Below, in pieces: positions 7,413 to 12,420 of a stretch of DNA of 12,420 nucleotides; position 1 is the first letter of the stretch, and every line of letters starts with the position of its first letter. The notes beneath the pieces were generated by a model. It was not told the DNA's origin. It was given only the letters and a program-made list of their open reading frames with translations, and did not search any database. Source of the stretch: an uncultured Alphaproteobacteria bacterium (GTDB lineage: Bacteria > Pseudomonadota > Alphaproteobacteria > Rickettsiales > UBA1997); assembly GCA_903858915.1 (NCBI GenBank), contig CAIOKL010000258.1, positions 1 through 12,420 of the forward strand, read 5' to 3'. The position numbers and the translations under genes are program-made.

Positions 7413-8243
7413 ATGAAAAATTTAAAAGTTTTTAACAAAATTTTTGAAATAAAAAATTTTGTAAATGACAATAAAAAATTAAATAAAACTATAGCCTTCG
7501 TGCCTACAATGGGTTCACTTCATCAAGGACATATAACTCTAATTGAAAATGCTAAAAAATATGCCGATATTGTTATCGTCAGTATTTTTGTAAATAAAGC
7601 GCAATTTAATGATTTAAAAGATTACGAACTCTATCCGCAAAATTTAGAAAATGATGTTACGATGTTGAGCGAAGTGGGTGCGGACGCCTTGTTTGCGCCA
7701 TCTAATTCAGAAATTTATGATGAAAATTTTTCTTTCAAAATCGTTCCAACCGCTATGGTTGATTGTTTGTGCGCCAAGGATAGAGTAGGGCATTTTGATG
7801 GTGTCGCTTTAATCATTACAAAATTATTTAACATAATTAATCCGCATTATGCTTTGTTTGGAGAAAAAGATTTTCAGCAATTGGCGATTATTAAAAAATT
7901 AGTTAAAGATTTGAATTTTAATATAGAAATTTTAAGCGTTGAAACCGTTCGAGAGTCTTCGGGTTTGGCGATGTCTTCGCGCAATCAAAGATTGTCCGCG
8001 CACAATAAAATCAAAGCATCGATGATTTACAAAATTCTTAAAGAAATTAAAATTAATCCGAAAATAATTGAAGAAAAAAAACGCGAATTGCTCACAAATG
8101 GTTTTGAAAAAATTGACTATCTTGAAGTTAGAAATGAGGATAATCTTAAATTGAATATGGACATAAATTCTCCGCAAAAGCGTCGAATATTTATTGCAGT
8201 TTATTTAGAGGGAGTTAGGTTAATAGATAACATATCATTATAA
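7413..8243 (+). CDS. panC: Pantothenate synthetase (pantoate-beta-alanine ligase)
   Basis: The enzyme joins pantoate and beta-alanine using ATP to make pantothenate, the coenzyme A precursor. The 276-residue length is normal. The nucleotidyltransferase HxGH motif lies at residues 37-40 within PTMGSLHQGH, Gln64 occupies the substrate-binding position, FGEKDFQQL lies at 149-157, and the KMSKS-like MSSRN loop at 187-191. In the stretch SIFVNKAQF the usual VNPxQF is changed: Pro is replaced by Lys62, while the Asn and Gln are kept. No panB, panD or panE is in the window, so whether the full pathway exists is unknown. It is tightly placed between prmC (6 bp) and the RmuC-like gene (17 bp). All active-site motifs are intact, so it is probably functional. 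Confidence 0.95.
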   Translation: MKNLKVFNKIFEIKNFVNDNKKLNKTIAFVPTMGSLHQGHITLIENAKKYADIVIVSIFVNKAQFNDLKDYELYPQNLENDVTMLSEVGADALFAPSNSEIYDENFSFKIVPTAMVDCLCAKDRVGHFDGVALIITKLFNIINPHYALFGEKDFQQLAIIKKLVKDLNFNIEILSVETVRESSGLAMSSRNQRLSAHNKIKASMIYKILKEIKINPKIIEEKKRELLTNGFEKIDYLEVRNEDNLKLNMDINSPQKRRIFIAVYLEGVRLIDNISL

Positions 8244-8260
8244 CTTTTATTAGATAAAAT

Positions 8261-9301
8261 ATGATTTATATCATCTTTAGCAATATCGGCATGGCAATCA
8301 TGACGATGTATGTCTATCTTCGCTATTCCCATTTTAGAATTAATTCAAGTAAAGAAATAAATGAGTTGAGACATAAATCTGATTCACAAGCTACGGAATT
8401 AAAATATTTTGATGCTAAACTTTTGAGTTCAATTAAGGGTTATCAAGATAAGGTCGAGGCGCTTTTAATCGAAGTTGGAAAGGTTAGGCAAGAAAAAGAA
8501 AGAGAAATGGAATTGCGCGCGAATTTTGAGAAAAAATATGAAATATTGAATCAGAAAAACAATGATCATGAATCAGTTCACGCTGAAATAACCAATGCCA
8601 TTTTAAATATTGTTAACGACACGCACGAAACCGCTAAAAATCTAGGGAAGGACCTCTATGAAAAAATTAGCGATTCTTATAAAAAAGAAGTTCAAGAAAA
8701 TCAAAATTTAATGTCGAAAGTTAATCAAAATGTTGCGGATTTTGTGGCAAAATTTAATTCTGCACAAAATCAAGTTATCAAAGATAAAGAAGATTATAAA
8801 TTTCATGAATTATTTCAGCCCGCCAATAGTGAAGTTTCGAAAAATTTAATAATTGATGTTTTGAATTTTGTTAGAAATCAAGGTTTTGTTACCAATAAAA
8901 ATCTTTTTATGCCTGAAAATTTTGATGAACAAAAATCTAAATTGATGCTTTGCGAAATTGCATTTATAAAAAGCAATAAGCTCTATATCCTTGATTTTAA
9001 AGGCACCAATTACATTTTTGAATATTTTGCAAGCAAGGCCAAAAATGATAAAATGGCAGAAGAGAACTTCAATATAAAATTTAAAAGATATTTAATGTTA
9101 TTAAGTAGTCATAGATATTATGACCTTATAAATCGCGTAATAAATTCCGAAAATGGTCATCATATTTCTTTCAAGGTTATCATAGTTGTGCCAAGTAAAA
9201 ATGAAATTAAGCTATTAAAAGATTTGCATTATTATGAAAAGGCGCAACAATTAAATTTCGAAATTCTCGATATCGAAGATTTAAATAAAATTACATCTTA
9301 A
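8261..9301 (+). CDS. Membrane-anchored coiled-coil protein, divergent RmuC-like
   Basis: The 346-residue product has a hydrophobic N-terminus (about 2-20), a long charged helical region likely to form coiled coil (about 30-175), and a C-terminal alpha/beta domain (about 190-345). That order matches RmuC, a proposed nuclease-fold protein that limits inversions at repeats. In the C-terminal domain, Glu232 and the strand LYILDFKG (241-248) with Asp245 and Lys247 resemble the E...DxK core of PD-(D/E)xK folds. It is followed by a helix RYLMLLSSHRYYDLI (276-290) and a strand FKVIIVVPSKNE (304-315), parallel to RmuC order. The GxWGE-type motif normally found before the core is not evident. Assignment rests on architecture and short patterns, so an unrelated lineage-specific protein is possible. 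It is 3 bp upstream of the CDGSH gene. Confidence 0.5.
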   Translation: MIYIIFSNIGMAIMTMYVYLRYSHFRINSSKEINELRHKSDSQATELKYFDAKLLSSIKGYQDKVEALLIEVGKVRQEKEREMELRANFEKKYEILNQKNNDHESVHAEITNAILNIVNDTHETAKNLGKDLYEKISDSYKKEVQENQNLMSKVNQNVADFVAKFNSAQNQVIKDKEDYKFHELFQPANSEVSKNLIIDVLNFVRNQGFVTNKNLFMPENFDEQKSKLMLCEIAFIKSNKLYILDFKGTNYIFEYFASKAKNDKMAEENFNIKFKRYLMLLSSHRYYDLINRVINSENGHHISFKVIIVVPSKNEIKLLKDLHYYEKAQQLNFEILDIEDLNKITS

Positions 9302-9304
9302 ATT

Positions 9305-9580
9305 ATGACTAATATTTTGCCAAAAGTTGCCCAAAAAGGTTCTTATAAAATTGAAGTTGAGGCGGGTAAAAAATATTCTTGGTGCTCATGCGGTCTGTCA
9401 TCGAGTCAGCCATTTTGCGATGGTGCCCACAAGGCTCATAAAAATGCCGATGGAACCAGCGTTATGAAGTCGGTGGCTTATATTGCCGAAGAGTCAAAAA
9501 CAGTTTATTTTTGTGGTTGCAAACATAGTAAAAATGGCATGTTTTGCGATGGTTCACATTCCAAATTGAACAATGAGTAA
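9305..9580 (+). CDS. Tandem CDGSH iron-sulfur domain protein (CISD3-like)
   Basis: This 91-residue protein carries two CDGSH zinc-finger-type motifs, each able to hold a redox-active, acid-labile [2Fe-2S] cluster through three Cys and one His. The first set is Cys27, Cys29, Cys38 and His42 (PFCDGAH); the second is Cys70, Cys72, Cys81 and His85 (MFCDGSH). All eight ligands are present. Two domains in one chain with no membrane segment matches the soluble mitochondrial CISD3/Miner2 layout, unlike the single-domain, membrane-tethered mitoNEET. Proposed roles of the family are electron or cluster transfer and iron or redox sensing; no specific partner can be read here. The gene overlaps the following ABC exporter gene by 8 bp, which suggests translational coupling, and shares an operon with the ferredoxin. 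Confidence 0.93.
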   Translation: MTNILPKVAQKGSYKIEVEAGKKYSWCSCGLSSSQPFCDGAHKAHKNADGTSVMKSVAYIAEESKTVYFCGCKHSKNGMFCDGSHSKLNNE

Positions 9581-11366
9581 ATCCGCAAAAACAACTTCAC
9601 AAAATTCTCCAAAAAAAACTGGTAATATTCGCAAATTATCAGCGCTAATTCCTTATTTTAAACCCTACAAAAAAGAAGTTTTTTTTGCAATGTTGGCGCT
9701 TTTAATTACGGCTTTGATGGTGTTATTTTTTGGAAAGGCAATAAAATATTTAATCGATTTTGGATTTGCGAAACGCGATCAACTTTCGTTAAATTTAGTG
9801 CTAATGATTTTTGTTTTGGCGGTTGGAGTTATGTCGGTGGCGGGTTATTATCGATCTTATTTAATCAATTCGGCATCGGAAAAAGTTATCGCTGATTTGC
9901 GCAAAAAAATTTATGATCACATAATCCGAGTTTCCGCAGAATTTTTTGAAATTACCAAAGCCGGCGATGTCGTTTCGAGGCTTTCGGTTGACACTACAAT
10001 TCTCTACAATGTTTTGAGCAATACGATTTCCTTTTTATTAAGAAATTTGATTCTTTTTTTGGGGGGCATGTTCTTTTTATTTCTTACTAGCCCCAAACTT
10101 AGCATAATTTCATTTTTATTGATTTTTGTTGCCATAATGCCAATTTTTGTTTTGGGTCGATTAATAAAAAATTTATCGCATAAAGTACAAAATTCATTGT
10201 CATTTGTATCATCGCATATCGAAGAGTCCGTAAACGGCATCAAAACAATCCAATCCTATTTGTGCGAAGATAAAGAAGTGCGTAACTTCAAGAATTTTGT
10301 TGACGATTCTTTAAAAATGGCGATTGAGAAAATTCGCATAAAATCATTGATGGTTGCGATGGTAATTTGTTTAGCTTTCGGCTCAATCGCCGTGGTTATT
10401 TTGGTTGGAAGCCAAGATGTTTTGAATGATAAAATGACCTCGGGCGATTTGTCTTCCTTCCTTTTTTATTCGATAATTTCCGCAACTTCTTTGGTTGCGC
10501 TGAGTCAAATTGCCGGACAATTGCAAAGCGCATCGGCTTCGGCAGAAAGAATTTTTGAATTACTCGATATCAAATCGCCAGTTTTAGAAAAATTGGATTC
10601 TGAAAAATTTATTGAAACAAAAAATATCGATATAAAATTTAATGAAGTATTTTTTTCTTACCCAAGTCGCAAAGATTTTGATATTTTGAAAAATTTTAAT
10701 TTAGAAATAAAGCGGGGTCAAAAGATTGCCGTTGTAGGTTCTAGCGGTTCTGGTAAAAGTACTATTTTGCAATTATTGTTAAGATTTTATGATATTGACA
10801 GCGGTTCAATTTCTTTAAATTCACAAGATATTCGCAATTTATCTTTCGCCGATTTACGCAAAAATTTTTCATATATTTCTCAAGATTGTTTTATTTTTTC
10901 AGGAACGATTTTGGAAAATATTGCTTATGTTGATAAATCAATCACCGCCGAAGTCGTCGCAAAAATTATTGAAGAAAATTCTGCGCTTCATTTGATCAAA
11001 AATTTACCGCTCGGAGTTAATAGTTTTGTTGGTGAAAAAGGCATAAAATTATCGGGCGGAGAAAGGCAAAGAATTGCGATTGCGCGCGCTATTATCAAGG
11101 ATTCGCCAATCTTACTTCTTGATGAAGCGACTTCGGCGCTTGATAATCAAAATGAAAAATATATCAATCAGGCAATGCTCGATTTTGCTCGCGATAAAAC
11201 CATTATTACCGTTGCTCATAAATTATCTTCGATCATTAAAGCCGATAAAATTATTTTTGTAAAAGATGGTCAGGTTGTTGAAGCGGGAACCCATCAAGAG
11301 CTTATTGCGCAAAATGGTTTTTACCAAAAAATGTATGAAGCAGAAATTTTAGAAGAAGTAAAATAA
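9573..11366 (+). CDS. ABC exporter half-transporter, MsbA-related/ABCB type (fused permease and ATPase)
   Basis: This is a 597-residue fused membrane and ATPase half-transporter that should work as a homodimer in the inner membrane. Six membrane segments fall at about 35-57, 73-92, 150-171, 175-195, 257-280 and 290-315. The ATPase domain is complete: Walker A GSSGSGKST at 389-397, Q-loop Gln437, signature LSGGERQR at 493-500, Walker B ILLLDE at 513-518, D-loop SALD at 521-524 and H-loop His549. Phrases such as RLSVDTT (136-142) and SPKLSIISF (173-181) resemble an alphaproteobacterial MsbA-related exporter group and mitochondrial ABCB8/ABCB10-like proteins more than Atm1 or true MsbA; that is from memory of family patterns. 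The substrate is unknown (lipid, peptide, drug or thiol compound). The ATG overlaps the CDGSH gene end (ATGAGTAA), and it closes the operon. Confidence 0.9.
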   Translation: MSKSAKTTSQNSPKKTGNIRKLSALIPYFKPYKKEVFFAMLALLITALMVLFFGKAIKYLIDFGFAKRDQLSLNLVLMIFVLAVGVMSVAGYYRSYLINSASEKVIADLRKKIYDHIIRVSAEFFEITKAGDVVSRLSVDTTILYNVLSNTISFLLRNLILFLGGMFFLFLTSPKLSIISFLLIFVAIMPIFVLGRLIKNLSHKVQNSLSFVSSHIEESVNGIKTIQSYLCEDKEVRNFKNFVDDSLKMAIEKIRIKSLMVAMVICLAFGSIAVVILVGSQDVLNDKMTSGDLSSFLFYSIISATSLVALSQIAGQLQSASASAERIFELLDIKSPVLEKLDSEKFIETKNIDIKFNEVFFSYPSRKDFDILKNFNLEIKRGQKIAVVGSSGSGKSTILQLLLRFYDIDSGSISLNSQDIRNLSFADLRKNFSYISQDCFIFSGTILENIAYVDKSITAEVVAKIIEENSALHLIKNLPLGVNSFVGEKGIKLSGGERQRIAIARAIIKDSPILLLDEATSALDNQNEKYINQAMLDFARDKTIITVAHKLSSIIKADKIIFVKDGQVVEAGTHQELIAQNGFYQKMYEAEILEEVK

Positions 11367-11420
11367 GCAATTCCATTTCAATTTTTAAATCAGTAATTGG
11401 GGCATAATTAAAATGTCGTG

Positions 11421-11446
11421 AAAAAACTTATCGCGAATGCGAAGAG
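11421..11446 (-). terminator. Possible weak terminator after tRNA-Tyr
   Basis: Read on the minus strand, a short stem TCGC/GCGA with loop ATTC (within 11431-11442), extended imperfectly outward, is followed directly by six T residues (complement of 11421-11426). It begins about 38 bases after the tRNA-Tyr 3' end, a sensible place to end the tRNA transcript. On the plus strand the same hairpin pairs slightly better but is followed only by an interrupted T stretch, so it might also help end the exporter operon. The stem is short, so confidence is low. Confidence 0.35.
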
Positions 11447-11483
11447 TTGTTGGTTTTCTAATGCGTATGGGAAAATTATTAAG

Positions 11484-11569
11484 TGGTGGAGAGGGCAGGA
11501 TTTGAACCTGCGAACGCTTACGCGGGCAGATTTACAGTCTGCTGCCATTGACCACTCGGCCACCTCTCC
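11484..11569 (-). tRNA. tRNA-Tyr (anticodon GUA)
   Basis: The complement folds as a class II tRNA. The acceptor stem is GGAGAGG (11569-11563) with CCTCTCC (11494-11488), discriminator A, and a genome-encoded CCA ending at 11484. The anticodon stem is GCAGA/TCTGC around loop CTGTAAA, with anticodon GTA at 11535-11533. A long variable arm follows, and the T arm is GCAGG-TTCAAAT-CCTGC. The total is 86 nt including CCA. It lies 29 bases downstream of tRNA-Gly on the same strand and is probably cotranscribed with it. Confidence 0.97.
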
Positions 11570-11598
11570 ACAAATGAATGGATTTAAAAAATAAAAAT

Positions 11599-11672
11599 TG
11601 GAGCGGGTGAAGGGAATCGAACCCTCACGGCCAGCTTGGAAGGCTGGAACTCTACCGTTGAGCTACACCCGC
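11599..11672 (-). tRNA. tRNA-Gly (anticodon UCC)
   Basis: The complement gives a standard 74-nt cloverleaf. The acceptor stem is GCGGGTG (11672-11666) with CACCCGC (11609-11603), discriminator T, and encoded CCA ending at 11599. The anticodon stem is CCAGC/GCTGG around loop CTTCCAA, with anticodon TCC at 11640-11638. The T arm is GAGGG-TTCGATT-CCCTT with one G-U pair. It is the first tRNA of the Gly-Tyr pair downstream of tig. The UCC anticodon reads GGA and GGG, and GGA is a common glycine codon in these AT-rich genes. Confidence 0.97.
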
Positions 11673-11697
11673 TAAAATTAAAATTTCAATTTGATTT

Positions 11698-11722
11698 AAA
11701 AAGAAAAAGCTTTTTTGAAGCT
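11698..11722 (-). terminator. Possible second terminator-like hairpin between tig and tRNA-Gly
   Basis: On the minus strand AGCTT (11722-11718), a loop CAAAA, and AAGCT (11712-11708) are followed by TTTTCTTTTT down to 11698. The layout is that of an intrinsic terminator, but the stem is only 5 bp. It would lie between the candidate -10 at 11750-11745 and tRNA-Gly, so either that -10 is not used or this is not a terminator. Confidence 0.25.
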
Positions 11723-11744
11723 AAATTTTTTGAATTTATTCTCA

Positions 11745-11750
11745 ATTATA
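11745..11750 (-). promoter_or_regulatory. Candidate -10 element for the tRNA-Gly/tRNA-Tyr transcript
   Basis: A perfect TATAAT lies on the minus strand at 11750-11745, 73 bases before the tRNA-Gly 5' end and just after the tig-proximal hairpin, where a tRNA promoter is expected. No TTGACA-like -35 is seen 16-18 bases upstream: that interval falls in the 11761-11784 hairpin. In AT-rich DNA this hexamer is common by chance. Confidence 0.25.
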
Positions 11751-11760
11751 TTTTTGATTA

Positions 11761-11784
11761 TTAAAAATGCTAGTGCATTTTTAA
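11761..11784. terminator. Perfect 10-bp inverted repeat, likely terminator of tig
   Basis: TTAAAAATGC at 11761-11770, loop TAGT, and GCATTTTTAA at 11775-11784 form a perfect 10-bp stem with a 4-base loop, 46 bp beyond the tig stop codon. On the minus strand the 3' arm supplies the T run after a GC base, as in AU-rich intrinsic terminators; being symmetric, it could act in both directions. It separates tig from the tRNA pair. Confidence 0.55.
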
Positions 11785-11829
11785 CAACTCAAAACTATTT
11801 ATTAGTTCGTTAAAATAAATAAAGAAAAT

Positions 11830-12420
11830 TTATTTTAACTCTTCCAATAATTTATTATAAAATTTTTCAAAATCTTTGAAACTATTTTTCTTTTTTTCGG
11901 TTGTTTCTTGATTCATGACAAAATTTATTGCCTTAGTTTCGATAGCTGTGAGCCTAATGTTTTCAATGATTTGAGGATTTTTTTGATAATATTCGATCAC
12001 TTGTTTTTCTTGTCCTGGGAATCTCGCTAAAACTTTGGCAATTTCTTTATCAAAATCTTCTTTGCTTAATTCAATTTTATTTTGTTCGCAAATTTTTGAC
12101 AAAATAATGCCACAACGAATCATTTTTTTAGCCAACTCTTCCTTGGTTTCGCGAGCCTTTTCTTTTTCTTTATCATTTTTAAATTTTTGTGGATTAGTTT
12201 TTAATTCTTCCTCAATTTCACGCCACATAATATTGGTTTGCTCTTCAACCATTCCTGTCGGCAAATCGAAATCATATTTTTTATTTAAAAACTCGAAAAG
12301 CTCGATTTTAAAGGCGTCGAAAGACATTTCATCGTTACGCTTTTCTAATTCTTTTTTAAGATTTTCTTCAAAAACTTTTTTACTTTCAAGTCCAAAACTT
12401 TCTTTGACAAATTCATCGGT
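11830..12420 (-). CDS. tig: Trigger factor, C-terminal part (partial; runs off the window)
   Basis: Trigger factor is the ribosome-bound chaperone and prolyl isomerase that meets nascent chains. The visible 196 codons are the C-terminal chaperone domain. The frame is open to the window edge, so the ATG at 12327 is an internal methionine. Supporting patterns are a charged helix with LKKELEKRND, the family-typical FDLPTGMVEEQ just after it, and the helical stretch through KIELSKEDFDKEI and FPGQEKQVIEYYQKNPQ that matches the SurA-like arms. The N-terminal ribosome-binding and FKBP domains must lie beyond 12420. In many alphaproteobacteria clpP and clpX follow tig; here two tRNAs follow instead, behind a terminator-like hairpin. 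The end is lysine-rich (NKLLEELK), as usual. Confidence 0.93.
   Translation of the reverse strand, partial: TDEFVKESFGLESKKVFEENLKKELEKRNDEMSFDAFKIELFEFLNKKYDFDLPTGMVEEQTNIMWREIEEELKTNPQKFKNDKEKEKARETKEELAKKMIRCGIILSKICEQNKIELSKEDFDKEIAKVLARFPGQEKQVIEYYQKNPQIIENIRLTAIETKAINFVMNQETTEKKKNSFKDFEKFYNKLLEELK

Noticed and set aside
11418..11594. A GTG-start plus-strand frame of 58 codons running through the antisense of tRNA-Tyr.
   Set aside because: It encodes the WRGQDLNLR-type phrase well known as a spurious translation of antisense tRNA. The tRNA on the other strand explains the sequence fully.
11704..11715. Palindrome AAAAAGCTTTTT as an operator site.
   Set aside because: It has no spacer, is mostly an A run followed by a T run, and is expected by chance; the overlapping hairpin 11698-11722 is the more specific reading.
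1..12420. CRISPR array, insertion sequence, prophage, toxin-antitoxin or defence island.
   Set aside because: No regular repeat-spacer pattern, transposase, integrase, terminal inverted repeats or small paired genes were found; nearly all the DNA is accounted for by housekeeping genes.

Overview
The window is strongly A+T-rich (roughly 70% A+T by eye), uses the standard bacterial code, and is densely packed with short or overlapping gene junctions. The gene set points to an alphaproteobacterium with a small, AT-driven genome: an adrenodoxin-type ferredoxin, an LDH-like malate dehydrogenase, an alphaproteobacterial-looking FtsI and PrmC, an MsbA-related ABC exporter and a divergent RmuC-like protein. 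A Rickettsiales or other host-associated lineage fits best, with a streamlined free-living group as the alternative. A pantothenate synthetase argues against the most reduced parasites. This placement is inferred from protein motifs only.

Layout. (1) 67-840 (-) is a short-chain dehydrogenase with a C-terminal membrane segment. Its start codon is one base from the start codon of the divergent tmk. (2) 842-4019 (+) is a compact run of tmk (thymidylate kinase), mdh (malate dehydrogenase) and ftsI (septal transpeptidase). (3) 4016-4471 (-) is trmL, a tRNA wobble-base methyltransferase that meets ftsI tail to tail in a shared TTAA. (4) A 201-bp AT-rich gap carries a small repeat cluster. (5) 4673-11366 (+) is a seven-gene probable operon: [2Fe-2S] ferredoxin, a membrane-anchored unknown with a Pro/Gln/Asn-rich linker, prmC, panC, an RmuC-like coiled-coil protein, a tandem CDGSH iron-sulfur protein and an ABC exporter. 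Gaps are 3-17 bp, and two junctions overlap. (6) 11421-12420 (-) holds, in transcription order, the 3' part of the trigger factor gene (running off the window), a terminator-like hairpin, tRNA-Gly(UCC) and tRNA-Tyr(GUA).

Most genes are housekeeping: nucleotide supply, central carbon metabolism, septum synthesis, tRNA and release-factor modification, CoA precursor synthesis and protein folding. The less ordinary parts are the 8-bp overlap coupling a CDGSH protein to an ABCB-type exporter in an operon led by a ferredoxin, the RmuC-like protein lacking the usual core motif, and two global traits. None of the twelve visible start codons has a recognisable Shine-Dalgarno sequence, and all thirteen visible stop codons are TAA. 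I saw no CRISPR array, insertion sequence, prophage gene or defence cassette.
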